Origin: Shinella zoogloeoides
GTDB lineage: Bacteria; Pseudomonadota; Alphaproteobacteria; Rhizobiales; Rhizobiaceae
Assembly (NCBI RefSeq): GCF_020883495.1
Contig: NZ_CP086611.1
Span: 308,553 to 372,552, forward strand
Direction: 5' to 3'
DNA: 64,000 bases
Shown here: one piece after another, positions 1-9,040 of the stretch
Numbering within the stretch: the first letter of the stretch is position 1
Layout of the letters: every line of letters starts with the position of its first letter
Translations under genes and position numbers: made by a program
The notes under the pieces: model-generated
The model's input: the letters and a program-made list of their open reading frames with translations, nothing else
Told to the model about the DNA's origin: nothing
Databases searched by the model: none

Positions 1-804
1 TTCGTCGTCTACAGCGTCATCGCGCAGGTGCCCGTCGGCACCATGCTGGCCGCCGGCATCATTCCGGGCATCATCCTCACCGTCGCCTTCTGCGTGGTGA
101 TCGCACTGATGGGCTATGTCTACAACTATCCGCGCGGCGCGAGCCTGCCGATGCGCGAGCGCGTGTCGATCACGCTGAAGGCCCTGCCGACCCTCATCAT
201 CCCGCTGATCATCGTCGGCTCCATCGTGACCGGGCTTGCCAACCCGACCGAGGCGGCCGCCATGGGCGTCGTCGCCGCCGTCATCGTCGGGCGCTACGTG
301 ACCGGCGATCTCAGCCTGAAGCAGCTTCCCGCCATGTTCGTCAAGGCCGGGGTCCTGTCGGCCGGCATCCTGTTCCTGATCGCCGCGGCGGCCGTGTTCT
401 CGTGGGTTCTCGTCTACGGCATGGTGCCTCAGCGCGTGGCGGAATGGATCCAGACCATCGCCAAGGATCCGATCACCTTCATGCTGCTGGTCAACGTGAT
501 CCTGCTCGTCATCGGCACGGTGATCGACGGCGCGCCCGGCCTGATCATGACGGTCCCGATCCTGCTGCCGATCGCCACCGACGTCTATGGCATCGATCCC
601 GTGCATTTCGGCGTCGTCGCCGTGATCAACCTCGTGCTCGGCTTCCTGTCCCCGCCGGTCGGCCTGAACTTCTTCATCGCCGCCGCGGTGACCGGAGCCA
701 AGCCCGGCAAGATGTTCATCGTCACGCTGCCGTTCTTCATCATCTGCTGCATCATTCTGGTGCTGCTGTCGATCTTCCCGGCGCTGTCGACCTACTTCGC
801 CTGA
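1..804 (+). CDS. TRAP transporter large permease, DctM-type (5' end cut by window)
   Basis: Large integral membrane subunit of a tripartite ATP-independent periplasmic transporter, which imports organic acids using an ion gradient. The open frame runs from the first base of the window, so the N-terminal part lies outside; 267 residues are visible. They are almost wholly hydrophobic with several membrane segments. The internal GLANPTEAAAMGV stretch and the C-terminal GFLSPPVGLNFFIAA stretch are typical of the DctM family. The internal ATG at 28 is not the true start. The substrate-binding partner follows after a 29-bp gap on the same strand. The small permease DctQ is presumably upstream. The substrate cannot be told from sequence. 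Confidence 0.93.
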   Translation, partial: FVVYSVIAQVPVGTMLAAGIIPGIILTVAFCVVIALMGYVYNYPRGASLPMRERVSITLKALPTLIIPLIIVGSIVTGLANPTEAAAMGVVAAVIVGRYVTGDLSLKQLPAMFVKAGVLSAGILFLIAAAAVFSWVLVYGMVPQRVAEWIQTIAKDPITFMLLVNVILLVIGTVIDGAPGLIMTVPILLPIATDVYGIDPVHFGVVAVINLVLGFLSPPVGLNFFIAAAVTGAKPGKMFIVTLPFFIICCIILVLLSIFPALSTYFA

Positions 805-833
805 TCACCAACTCAAAACAGAGGGAACCTGCC

Positions 834-1829
834 ATGAACATTACCCGTCGTACCCTGATGAAAAGCGTCTCGCTCGGTGCAGCGATGGCCGTCTCCGCGC
901 CGTCGATCCTGCGTGCGCAGGAAGCCAAGGTCTATCGCCTCGGCATCACCACGCCTCCGGGCCATCCGTGGAACCTGGCAGCCGAATCCGTTGGCAAGCG
1001 CCTTGCCGAAGAGACCGGCGGTCGCCTCTCCATCCAGGTCTTCCCGTCGAACCAGCTCGGCAACGAAGGCGCGATGCTGCAGCAGATGCAGTCCGGCGCG
1101 CTCGATCTCGGCTGGATCATGACCGCCGAACTCGGCTCGCGTATTCCGCAGATCGCCGCCATCAACGCGCCCTGGCTGGTCAAGAGCACGGACAAGGTCG
1201 CCGCGCTCGTTCGTCATCCGGTCGCGATGAAGCTGCTCGACGTCCTGCCGGCCCAGACGGGCACCATCGGCCTCGGCTACGGCATCACCACGCTGCGCGT
1301 CGTCTTCACCGGCAAGGAGACCAGCGGCATCGAAGACATCAAAGGCATGAAGCTGCGCATCAATACGACGCCGGCCTACCGCGACTTCTACCAGCTCCTC
1401 GGCGCCGCCCCGACGCCGATCCCGACGCCGCAGGTGTTCGACGCAATGTCCAACGGCCAGGTCGATGGCCTCGAAGCCGACCTCGACCTGTCCTGGAACC
1501 AGCGCTACGACAAGGTCGCCAAGACCATGCTGCGCATGAACGCCATCTTCATGCCCTGCGTGGCGCTCGCTTCCGGCCGTGTCTGGAAGGGCGTTCCGGA
1601 GGCCGACCGCGAGCTGATCGCCCGCCTGACCCGCGAAGAACTCGACAAGCAGATCGACGCGACCGTCGCCAAGGAAGCCACGCTCCTGCAGAACTTCAAG
1701 GACACCGGCATCAAGATCGTCGATGTGAACCTGGAGAACACCGCGGAAATCATCAGCGCCTATGATGCGATCTGGCTGCCCAAGGCGCCGGTTCTGAAAG
1801 AACTGCGCGAAGTCGGCGCAACCCTTTGA
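834..1829 (+). CDS. TRAP transporter substrate-binding protein, DctP family
   Basis: Periplasmic solute receptor that delivers ligand to the DctQM membrane complex. It has 331 residues from the ATG at 834, preceded by GAGGGAA about 10 bases upstream. The N-terminus has a twin-arginine-like start (ITRRTLMK) and a hydrophobic stretch ending near SILRAQ, so Sec or Tat export is likely. The body has DctP hallmarks: an early GHPW, SNQLGNEGAMLQQMQSG near residue 75, and an LRINTTPAYRDFYQLLGA region near residue 180 containing the arginine that binds substrate carboxylates in this family. It is the last gene of the TRAP operon. The order large permease then binding protein differs from the common P-Q-M order. 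Confidence 0.93.
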   Translation: MNITRRTLMKSVSLGAAMAVSAPSILRAQEAKVYRLGITTPPGHPWNLAAESVGKRLAEETGGRLSIQVFPSNQLGNEGAMLQQMQSGALDLGWIMTAELGSRIPQIAAINAPWLVKSTDKVAALVRHPVAMKLLDVLPAQTGTIGLGYGITTLRVVFTGKETSGIEDIKGMKLRINTTPAYRDFYQLLGAAPTPIPTPQVFDAMSNGQVDGLEADLDLSWNQRYDKVAKTMLRMNAIFMPCVALASGRVWKGVPEADRELIARLTREELDKQIDATVAKEATLLQNFKDTGIKIVDVNLENTAEIISAYDAIWLPKAPVLKELREVGATL

Positions 1830-1896
1830 GATAAAAGGGTTCGCCCTGTCTGCAGCTCCGCCGTTTCGGCGGCGGAAGCTGGAAGAGACCGGACTT

Positions 1897-1921
1897 GCAG
1901 GCGGCCCTCGTGGCCGCCTGC
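1897..1921. terminator. Perfect 10-bp hairpin after the TRAP operon
   Basis: Inverted repeat GCAGGCGGCC / GGCCGCCTGC with a 5-base loop, 68 bp past the dctP stop. There is only a weak GTTT after it. A smaller hairpin (CCGCCG-TTT-CGGCGG, 1858-1872) lies just before it. Together they probably end TRAP transcription ahead of the carboxypeptidase gene. Confidence 0.5.
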
Positions 1922-2000
1922 GCCGTTTGGCGCGGGGGCGAATGCTTGAATTTGCCGGGTACATCGTGCCATTAGGACGTCTTCCTCCGGAGAATGGCAC

Positions 2001-3056
2001 ATGACCAAAGACACGATGGCCGGACGGCCATGGAAGCAACTGGCGTTCATCGCATCCCTTTTGGCCTCGGCAACGGCGGCGCAGGCGACCCCCGTGCTGG
2101 TGGTGGATGCCGACAGCCATCAGGTGCTCTATCAGGAAGATGCCGGCGTGCCGTGGTATCCGGCCTCCACGACCAAGCTGATGTCGGCCTTCGTCGTGTT
2201 CGAGGCGCTGCGCGCCGGTGAAGTGACCCTGAAGACGCCCGTCACCATGACGCGCAACGCCACGAAACAGGCCTTTCTGGAATCCGGCCTGACCTTCGGG
2301 CGGGTGATGACGCTGGAAGATGCGCTTTTCGCCATGCTCACGGCCTCGGCAAATGATGTCGCCGTGGCGCTCGCGGAGGCTGTCGCGCCGGATGAGAAGG
2401 CCTTCGTGCAGCGCATGAACGATGCCGCCACCCGCCTTGGCCTCAACGGCACCCGCTTCACCAATCCCAATGGGCTGTTCGACAAGCAGAACTACACGAC
2501 CGCGCGCGACCTGGCGCTGCTCGGCATGGAGGTGGACCGGGCGTTCCCCGAATACCGCCGTTTCTTCCAGGCCTCGGCGGTGACGATCGACGGCAAGGAG
2601 ATCAAGTCCAACAACCAACTGCTGACCCGCTTCAACGGCACGGTCGGCATGAAGACCGGCTTCCTCTGCGCATCGGGGCGAAACTTCGTGGGTCTTGCCG
2701 AGCGCAACGAGCGGCGCGTGATGGTCGTCGTGCTGGGCGCGACGACGGAGCGGGAGCGCAACGAGCGCTCCGCACAATTCCTGACGCAGGCCTTCGACGG
2801 CAAGCTGCCCGCCGGTGGCGGCAGCGTGGAGAATGTCGCGAACCGGCGTGACGTCGCGCCCGAGGACATGCGTATCCGCCTGTGTACGGACAAGAGCGCC
2901 GAATACGAGGCCAGCCGCGACGCGCTCTACCCGATGGGCCTGCCGGGGCACGAGACCTACCTGCAGGATCAGTTGCCGGGCGGCGTCCATGCGATCAGCA
3001 CCTGGGCCGACGACAAGGCCGTGGACGTGCCGGTTCCCGCCCGCCGGCCGTCGTAA
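2001..3056 (+). CDS. D-alanyl-D-alanine carboxypeptidase (PBP5/6, DacF-like, S11 family)
   Basis: Serine D,D-carboxypeptidase that trims the terminal D-Ala from peptidoglycan pentapeptides in the periplasm. It has 351 residues with a signal peptide of about 29 residues (basic start, hydrophobic core, cleavage near AAQA). All three penicillin-binding motifs are present: S56-T-T-K59 with the nucleophile Ser, S116-A-N118, and K218-T-G220. GGAGA sits 8 bases before the ATG at 2001. The C-terminal part is shorter than in E. coli PBP5, and I see no obvious amphipathic membrane anchor, so it may be soluble or loosely bound. It converges on the LysR gene with only 15 bp between stops. Confidence 0.93.
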   Translation: MTKDTMAGRPWKQLAFIASLLASATAAQATPVLVVDADSHQVLYQEDAGVPWYPASTTKLMSAFVVFEALRAGEVTLKTPVTMTRNATKQAFLESGLTFGRVMTLEDALFAMLTASANDVAVALAEAVAPDEKAFVQRMNDAATRLGLNGTRFTNPNGLFDKQNYTTARDLALLGMEVDRAFPEYRRFFQASAVTIDGKEIKSNNQLLTRFNGTVGMKTGFLCASGRNFVGLAERNERRVMVVVLGATTERERNERSAQFLTQAFDGKLPAGGGSVENVANRRDVAPEDMRIRLCTDKSAEYEASRDALYPMGLPGHETYLQDQLPGGVHAISTWADDKAVDVPVPARRPS

Positions 3057-3071
3057 GCGCTGCGCGCCTTT

Positions 3072-3968
3072 CTAGAGCAGGGCGAGAAAGCGTTCGGCCG
3101 CCGGTGAGGCGGGCCGCCGGGCCGGCTGGAGCAGATAGAGGCTGCGCGTGAGGTCGAGGTCGGCGACGGCCACGAAGGCGAGCGCCGGATCGGCGAAGAG
3201 CAGCACAGCTTCGCGCGGCAGGAGTGCGACGCCGACGCCGGCGCGCACCAGGGCAAGCTGGGCGACGGTGGAGCGGGCGCTGAGATTGCCGGCGAGGAAG
3301 GCTTCCGGCAGGCCGGCATGGCCGGCGAGCAGGCGCTGGGTCCCGGTGTCGCCGTCGAGCTGGATGAGGTCCTGCGGATCGATATCCGCAAGGCGGATGG
3401 CTCCCCCGCGAAGCGCCAGCGGATGATCTGCCCGGCAGGCGAGGCCGAACGGGTCGCGGCCGATTTCGACCTGGGCGAGATCCGGCGAAGTTCCCGCCCG
3501 GCCGGCAATCGCAAGGTCGAGCACGCCATCGGAAACGAGGGTGGCGAGCCGTTCGGCGATATCGTCGTAAAGCGTGACGGCCACGGCCGGATGCGCCTTG
3601 CGGAACGCCGCGAGGGCAGGGGCGACCCGCCCCGAGATCGCCGAGGGCGACGCACCGATGGCGAGCGAGCCATGCGCCAGCCGCGCCCCGCCGCGAAGAC
3701 GCTGCATCGCCCGGTCCAGCCCCTCCACCAGCGGCCGGGTCTCCTCCAGGAATTGCAGGCCGAGCGCCGTCGGCTGCGGCGGGCGCAGGCGCCGGTCGAA
3801 GAGCGCGTGGCCGGCATTCTCCTCCAGTTGCCGCACGGCTTCCGTGAGAGCCGAGGGCACAACGCCGAGCGTTTCGGCCGCCCGTACGAAGGAGCCTTCC
3901 TGCCAGATGGCGTGGATGGCCCGCAGATGCCGAAGGTTTATGTTCGAATTATCAGAATTTATCTTCAT
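3072..3968 (-). CDS. LysR-family transcriptional regulator
   Basis: 298 residues. The N-terminal winged helix-turn-helix (about residues 12-70, with SFVRAAETLGVVPSALTEAVRQLE) is followed by a LysR co-inducer domain. It is divergent from the FAD/Fe-S dehydrogenase gene, with only 67 bp between the two starts. That is the usual arrangement of a LysR activator and its target. An inverted repeat that could serve as operator covers its own start (see 3940-3990). The effector is unknown; a 2-hydroxy acid substrate of the dehydrogenase is a reasonable guess. Confidence 0.92.
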   Translation of the reverse strand: MKINSDNSNINLRHLRAIHAIWQEGSFVRAAETLGVVPSALTEAVRQLEENAGHALFDRRLRPPQPTALGLQFLEETRPLVEGLDRAMQRLRGGARLAHGSLAIGASPSAISGRVAPALAAFRKAHPAVAVTLYDDIAERLATLVSDGVLDLAIAGRAGTSPDLAQVEIGRDPFGLACRADHPLALRGGAIRLADIDPQDLIQLDGDTGTQRLLAGHAGLPEAFLAGNLSARSTVAQLALVRAGVGVALLPREAVLLFADPALAFVAVADLDLTRSLYLLQPARRPASPAAERFLALL

Positions 3969-3990
3969 GATTTTCTAATTCTACGAACAT
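3940..3990. promoter_or_regulatory. Inverted repeat in the LysR/dehydrogenase divergent promoter
   Basis: ATGTTCG (3940-3946) and CGAACAT (3984-3990) are perfect 7-base arms separated by 37 bp. AATT flanks both arms on the inside. The left arm lies in the start of the lysR coding region and the right arm 46 bp before the dehydrogenase ATG. The segment is strongly AT-rich compared with its surroundings. This fits a LysR tetramer site, but the call rests only on position and symmetry. Confidence 0.4.
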
Positions 3991-4035
3991 GACTTCCATG
4001 GTTCAAGGGGACGCGAGCCTTTGAGAGGAACCCTC

Positions 4036-6882
4036 ATGCAATTTCCGGCGAAGAACCGTATCGACGATCTTGCGGCTGCCCTGCGCGCCGGCGGTTTCAG
4101 CGGCGAGATCGAGACGGACAGTGCGCTGCGCGCCGCCATGTCCACCGACAATTCGGTCTACCGCATCGTGCCGGACCTGATCGTCGCGCCGCGCCATGCC
4201 GGGGATGTCGTGTGTCTGATGCGTGTGCTGGAGGAGCCGGCCTTCGACGCCATAGCGCTGACCGCCCGCGGCGGCGGCACCGGCACCAACGGCCAGAGCC
4301 TCAACAGCGGCGTCGTGATCGATTTCCGCCGGCACATGAACCGGCTTGTCGCCGTCGATGTCGCGGAGCGGTGGGCGGAGGTGGAGCCGGGCATCGTGCT
4401 CGACGACCTCAATGACAGGCTCCGGCCACATGGCCTGTTCTTCGCGCCCGAGACCTCGACGTCGACGCGCTGCACCGTCGGTGGCATGGTCTCGACCGAC
4501 GCCTCCGGCAAGGGATCGCGCGTCTATGGCAAGACCTCGGACAATCTTGCCGGGGTGGAGATCGCGCGCGGGGCGGGCTGTCTCGCCTCGTTCGAGCCGA
4601 CGCCGGACTGGGCGCGGCCGATGCTGGCGGCCGCCGAGGCCGCGGCCCGCGCCGGGCGGGAGGCTTTTGTCGCCAATACACCGAAGCTCAACCGCCGCTT
4701 CACCGGCTACGACCTCGAGCGGGCCTGTCCGCCGGAAGGCGGCTTCGAATGGTGGCGGCTGTTTCCCGGCTCCGAGGGCACGCTCGGCCCGATCACGCGC
4801 ATCCGCGTGAAGCTCCTTCCCATCGAGCCGGAAAAGCGGCTGATCGTCGTCGGCTTCGACAGTTTCCGCCAGGCGCTGGCGGCCGCAACGCCCCTGATGC
4901 AGGACGAGCCGACGGCCATCGAGGTCATGGACGAACGTGTGCAGCAGCTCGCGCAGGAGGCCGGCATTCTCCAGCGTCTGCCGGAAGGGCTGCGCCCGAA
5001 GGGCGATGCGCGCGTCGCCTATGTCTTCGTGGAATTCAACGGGTCGGATGCCGGGCTTCTCGAGGCGCGGCTTGCTGCCTGCCGCGCCCGGCTTGCCACG
5101 CTGGACGGCGCGGGCGCCGTGCATGTGGCCGCGGACAAGGCGGAAATCCGCGCGCTCTGGGCGATCCGCTCGGCGGGCGTCGGGCTGCTCGGCAAGGTGG
5201 ATGGCCGGGCGCGGCCGGTCGCCTTCGTGGAGGACTGCGTGGTGCCGCCGGAGAACCTGCCGGCCTTCGTGGACGATTTCCTCGCCCTCATCGCCTCGCA
5301 CGGTCTTGGCTTCGGCATCTATGGCCATGTGGACGTCGGCTGCCTGCATATCCGTCCCGCGCTCGATATCGATGCGGACGCCGACCGGGAGAAGCTTGTC
5401 GCCGTCTCGGATGGCGTCTTCGCGCTGACGCGCAAGCATGGCGGTATCTTCTGGGGCGAGCACGGCAAGGGTGTGCGCGGCGCCTATCTGCGCGAGTGGA
5501 TCGGCCCGGAGGCCTATGCAGCCCTTCAGGGCGTCAAGGCGGCGTTCGATCCCAAGGCGCGCTTCAACCCCGGCAAGCTGGTGGGCGGCGAGGGCGCGGT
5601 GATGGGGATCGCCACCACGCCCTTCCGGCCCTTCAATGCGCCCGAGGGCGACGCGCTGGAAAAGGCCTTCCGCTGCAATGGCAATGCGCAATGCCTGAGC
5701 TATCAGGCGACGACGCCGATGTGCCCCTCCTTCAAGGCGAGCGCGGACCTGCGCCATTCGCCGAAAGGCCGCGCCGATGCGCTGCGCGCCTGGAAGACGG
5801 CGAAGACGGCGGGCGGGGAGGGTGTCGATGAAGCCGACCTGCTGGGTGTGCTGGACACCTGCCTCGGCTGCAAGGCCTGCGCCTCGACCTGTCCCGTACA
5901 GGTGGATATCCCGCAGATGCGCTCCGCCTTTTACTCAGATTACTATGCACGCAATGCGCGTCCGCTGGCCGACCGGCTGACGCTGCTTGCCGAGAGGATG
6001 AGCCTGTTTCAGGTGAAGCTGGCGGGCGTGCTGGGGCCGCTCTGGCCGCTGCTGCGCCGCGTCGCAGCGGGCCTGATGGCGGCGGTCGACCTGCCGGAGC
6101 GGCTTGCCGGTTCCGTGCCGGGGCTGGAGCGCATCGCGATCGCCGATCTCGGCGGCCCCCTGCCGGAAGGCACGGTTCTCGTCTGGCAGGACTGGTTCAC
6201 GTCGCTCTTCGACGCGGCGGTGCAGCGGGATGTGGCGGCCGGGCTGCGTGCGCTCGGCTATCGCCCGCTCTTCGTGGAGATGCTGCCGGCCGGCAAGGCC
6301 GCGCTTAATCTCGGGGACATGCCGGGCTTTCGCGCCATGGCGGGGCGGCTTGCCGCGGCGCTGGCGCAGGCGGCGCGCTCCGGCGTGCCGATGATCGGCC
6401 TCGACCCGGCCTTCGTCATGATGCTGCGGCAGGACTATGCGAAGGCCGGCATCCGCCTGCCGGAGGTGCTTCTGCCGCAAGCGTTCCTGGCCCGCGAGAT
6501 TGCGGCGGGCAGGGCAATGCCGAGGGCGGCGTCCGGCGCTGAGGCCGTCACGCTGCTCAGCCATTGCACCGAAACGACGGGGGATGCGGGCGCGCGCGCC
6601 GGCTGGCAGGCGGTCTTTGCCGCGCTCGGCGTGGAGCTTGCCGCGCCCGAGACCGGCTGCTGCGGCATGGCGGGCCTCTTCGGCCACCAGAAGCGCCATC
6701 AGGCCATTTCGAAGAGCCTTTTTGCGCTTTCGTGGGCCGGTCATGTGAAGGACGGCAAGACGGTGGTGGCGACGGGCTTTTCCTGCCGTTGCCAGAGCGA
6801 GCGTCTGGCGGAACGGGACGTCCGTCATCCCCTCGGCCTGATCGCCGACCTTCTGGCGGTCAAAGCCAGCCGGCCCGCTTGA
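4036..6882 (+). CDS. ydiJ: FAD-binding and [4Fe-4S] dehydrogenase, YdiJ / D-2-hydroxy acid dehydrogenase type
   Basis: Flavin- and iron-sulfur-dependent oxidation of a D-2-hydroxy acid; E. coli YdiJ acts on D-2-hydroxyglutarate. It has 948 residues, close to the family length of about 1000. An N-terminal PCMH-type FAD domain (GGGTGTNGQSL near residue 80) is followed by an FAD-linked oxidase C-terminal region. A ferredoxin-like segment with CLGCKACASTCPV (near residue 615) and an upstream Cys group come next. The C-terminal domain has the CCG motif TGCCGMAGLFGH. The ATG at 4036 is chosen because GAGAGGA lies 8 bases upstream; the TTG at 4021 has no such site. It is probably controlled by the divergent LysR. 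Its 3' end overlaps the convergent corA by 23 bp. Confidence 0.9.
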   Translation: MQFPAKNRIDDLAAALRAGGFSGEIETDSALRAAMSTDNSVYRIVPDLIVAPRHAGDVVCLMRVLEEPAFDAIALTARGGGTGTNGQSLNSGVVIDFRRHMNRLVAVDVAERWAEVEPGIVLDDLNDRLRPHGLFFAPETSTSTRCTVGGMVSTDASGKGSRVYGKTSDNLAGVEIARGAGCLASFEPTPDWARPMLAAAEAAARAGREAFVANTPKLNRRFTGYDLERACPPEGGFEWWRLFPGSEGTLGPITRIRVKLLPIEPEKRLIVVGFDSFRQALAAATPLMQDEPTAIEVMDERVQQLAQEAGILQRLPEGLRPKGDARVAYVFVEFNGSDAGLLEARLAACRARLATLDGAGAVHVAADKAEIRALWAIRSAGVGLLGKVDGRARPVAFVEDCVVPPENLPAFVDDFLALIASHGLGFGIYGHVDVGCLHIRPALDIDADADREKLVAVSDGVFALTRKHGGIFWGEHGKGVRGAYLREWIGPEAYAALQGVKAAFDPKARFNPGKLVGGEGAVMGIATTPFRPFNAPEGDALEKAFRCNGNAQCLSYQATTPMCPSFKASADLRHSPKGRADALRAWKTAKTAGGEGVDEADLLGVLDTCLGCKACASTCPVQVDIPQMRSAFYSDYYARNARPLADRLTLLAERMSLFQVKLAGVLGPLWPLLRRVAAGLMAAVDLPERLAGSVPGLERIAIADLGGPLPEGTVLVWQDWFTSLFDAAVQRDVAAGLRALGYRPLFVEMLPAGKAALNLGDMPGFRAMAGRLAAALAQAARSGVPMIGLDPAFVMMLRQDYAKAGIRLPEVLLPQAFLAREIAAGRAMPRAASGAEAVTLLSHCTETTGDAGARAGWQAVFAALGVELAAPETGCCGMAGLFGHQKRHQAISKSLFALSWAGHVKDGKTVVATGFSCRCQSERLAERDVRHPLGLIADLLAVKASRPA

Positions 6883-7825
6883 AGCGGGCGAAGAGAATGC
6901 CGCAGAGGGCGGCGATGACGCCGAGCACGATGAAATAGCCGTAGCGGGTTTCCAGTTCGGGCATGTTGCGGAAGTTCATGCCGTAGAGGCCCGCGATCGC
7001 CGTCGGAACCGCCAAGATGGCGGCCCAGGCGGCAAGCTGGCGGGTGATGACGCCCTGGCGCTGCTGTTCGAGCAGGTTGCTCGCCTCGAAGACGGATGTG
7101 ATGACGTCGCGCAGGCCGGCAATCATCGTCTCCACCCGTTTGACATGGTCGAGCACGTCGCGGAAATAGGGGCGGGCGTTCTCGTCGATGCAGGGCAGGT
7201 CCAGATGGGTGAGCCGCCCGGCCACCTCCGCCATCGGCCCGAGCACGCGCTGGAACAGGATCACCTGGCGGCGCATGCGGAAGATGCGGCGGATCTGCTC
7301 GCGCTCGAGGAAGGAGATCAGCATGTGTTTTTCGAGCGCAAGAACGCTGTCCTCGATCTTCTCGACCATCGGCAGGTAGCCGTCGACGATGAAGTCGATG
7401 ATGGCGTGCAGGACATAGTCCGGTCCGTGCCGCAGCATCTGCGGCGATTGCTCCAGCAGGCGGCGCAGTTCCGTATGCGTGCGCGCCGAGCCATGGCGGA
7501 CCGTGACGATATGATGCCGGCCGACGAAGATGCAAGTTTCGCCATAAACGATCTTGTCGGCCTCAAGATGCGCCGTCTTCACGACGACGAAGAGTTCTTC
7601 GCCGTAAACCTCGACCTTCGGCACCTGCCGGCCCCGCAGCGCATCCTCCACAGCGAGCGGATGCAGGCCGAACATCGCCTTGAGCTTGCCCATCTCCTCC
7701 TCGGTCGGCTCCGTCAGGCCGATCCAGGCGAAGGCGTTTTCCTCGGCGGCGAAGGGTTCATCCGCAAGCGCAACCTCTTCGGCACGTTTGCCGTCACGGT
7801 AGATGTAGGAAGCGACGACGGTCAT
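6860..7825 (-). CDS. corA: CorA-type magnesium/divalent metal transporter
   Basis: Pentameric Mg2+ (possibly Co2+/Ni2+) channel of the inner membrane. It has 321 residues from the ATG beginning MTVVASYIYRDGKR; a longer frame upstream lacks family similarity. A cytosolic N-terminal domain rich in acidic residues and long helices is followed by two C-terminal membrane segments. The first ends in the signature YGMNF that forms the pore entrance. The length matches the family. It stands alone and overlaps the convergent dehydrogenase gene by 23 bp. No Mg-sensing leader is recognisable upstream, where the accessory island begins. Confidence 0.93.
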   Translation of the reverse strand: MTVVASYIYRDGKRAEEVALADEPFAAEENAFAWIGLTEPTEEEMGKLKAMFGLHPLAVEDALRGRQVPKVEVYGEELFVVVKTAHLEADKIVYGETCIFVGRHHIVTVRHGSARTHTELRRLLEQSPQMLRHGPDYVLHAIIDFIVDGYLPMVEKIEDSVLALEKHMLISFLEREQIRRIFRMRRQVILFQRVLGPMAEVAGRLTHLDLPCIDENARPYFRDVLDHVKRVETMIAGLRDVITSVFEASNLLEQQRQGVITRQLAAWAAILAVPTAIAGLYGMNFRNMPELETRYGYFIVLGVIAALCGILFARFKRAGWL

Positions 7826-8093
7826 GGGGCGGCTCTTCGGGGGATAGCGTTGGGCGTGACACAGGCGCATATCTCGCCCGTGGTGGATGAGCAAGCACGA
7901 CAGCGCGGCCATCCGCCTACGCGCGACAGATAGCTGCCAAATAACTCGAGAGAGCGCGGCCGGGGCTGTTGCGCAGCCGCTATTTGCCTCTGTGTTGCTC
8001 AGCGGGATTTATTACGCCTGGTGCTGTTGTTGCAGATGTTCGCAAGACCCATGTTGCGTTCAGGAATTTACGTCGAAGGTCAGCGTTGGCTAG

Positions 8094-8546
8094 CTATGGT
8101 GTGAGCAGCACCCAAATGACCGCAGCAATACAAGCCGCTAAAACCGGCAGATAAGGGATGCAAACAAACGGTCGTTTCATTGTTTGCCACAACTTCGCGT
8201 CAGCTTGATACTCAGTGTATTTTCTGCCCCAACTGCTGTGGACTTGAAAGGGCGCTATCGTGCTGGAATCCGCTTCACCGCGGAAGACACCTTCTAGCAG
8301 ACGGATGCGATCAGAATAGCACCATTGGAAATTCTTCCAAATTCCCTCCAATACCCAAACGCAAAGACATGCAAGCCCCGTGGCGAGCAGTAGACCGATG
8401 GACTGGTCCCTGATCCCCAAGCCTAGCCCCGCCGAGAGAAGCGGTACAAGCCAACCTTTCATTGAGATGATACGGCCGTCGATAGCTTCGTAATTTGTCT
8501 GCAGTATCGCGTATTCCGCACGAAGATCGTCTCGAGTTTCGGCCAT
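8094..8546 (-). CDS. Small membrane protein of unknown function in accessory island
   Basis: 150 residues. There is a polar N-terminal helix (about 1-28), then a pair of membrane segments (about 32-66), a soluble loop with EGIWKNFQWCYSDRIRLLE, and a third C-terminal membrane segment (about 128-148). The pattern EYxxLQxxYExID...KGW followed by EGxWKxFQ looks like a widespread uncharacterised family of accessory-region membrane proteins, but I cannot name it. The gene and its flanks are less GC-rich than the rest of the window and sit next to insertion sequences, which suggests horizontal gain. There are no close co-oriented partners. Confidence 0.65.
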   Translation of the reverse strand: MAETRDDLRAEYAILQTNYEAIDGRIISMKGWLVPLLSAGLGLGIRDQSIGLLLATGLACLCVWVLEGIWKNFQWCYSDRIRLLEGVFRGEADSSTIAPFQVHSSWGRKYTEYQADAKLWQTMKRPFVCIPYLPVLAACIAAVIWVLLTP

Positions 8547-8990
8547 ATCCCCTCCTCTGAACTACCTAATTTTGCAGTTTATTCCGATGTGGTGAGCGCG
8601 AGTCTGTACCTCGTTTGGTTGTGTATCGTAGCTTGATGGAGTAAATTTGCAATGTATGAGAGTGGTCATGCTCACCCCTAGAGTCTCAATGTATGATGGC
8701 GATCTAAGAATTGTGGGGAGGCTGCAACAATCTTGCTGATAAGATCGCCGTCAAGGATGATGAGCTCTGTCCCATGAGCTTGGCGCGATGTGGAGCATGG
8801 TCCGATCCAACGGTTGCAAGCGGACGACAGGGATGATGATCTGCTTGAGTGCCGACGGCTCAAGCGTGGACTTACACACGTCGATCCAGATCGTTGACCA
8901 GAACCGTTACATTTCAGACGGACTGACGAGCGTGACTTCTCGTTGGCGAATTGAAGCGGCCCACTTCATGGGAGGGTAAAACGGTGGTTG
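8547..8990. other. 444-bp AT-richer gap with no supported gene
   Basis: Sequence between the small membrane protein and the IS3 element. It has two overlapping short open frames on opposite strands (about 60 codons each). Neither has a convincing ribosome site or recognisable similarity. It probably holds the promoter of the membrane-protein gene and decayed island DNA. No tRNA-like fold or attachment repeat was found. Confidence 0.5.
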
Positions 8991-9017
8991 TGAACCGCCC
9001 CGGCTTTGCCGGAGACC
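8991..9017 (+). repeat. IS3 left terminal inverted repeat
   Basis: Begins TGAACCGCCCCGGC and continues to GGAGACC. It matches the reverse complement of 10285-10311 at 26 of 27 positions. Confidence 0.93.
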
Positions 9018-9040
9018 CCAACTCGTGAGAAGTAGGGTCT

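Noticed and set aside
813..2990. 725-codon open frame on the reverse strand opposite dctP and the carboxypeptidase
   Set aside because: It lies wholly opposite two well-supported genes and has low-complexity Arg/His/Gly-rich translation. Codon bias in GC-rich DNA produces such shadows.
4003..5757. 584-codon reverse-strand frame opposite the FAD dehydrogenase gene
   Set aside because: Antisense shadow without family motifs.
8678..8979. Two overlapping short frames on opposite strands in the gap before the IS3 element
   Set aside because: No ribosome site, no family resemblance, atypical composition; treated as non-coding.
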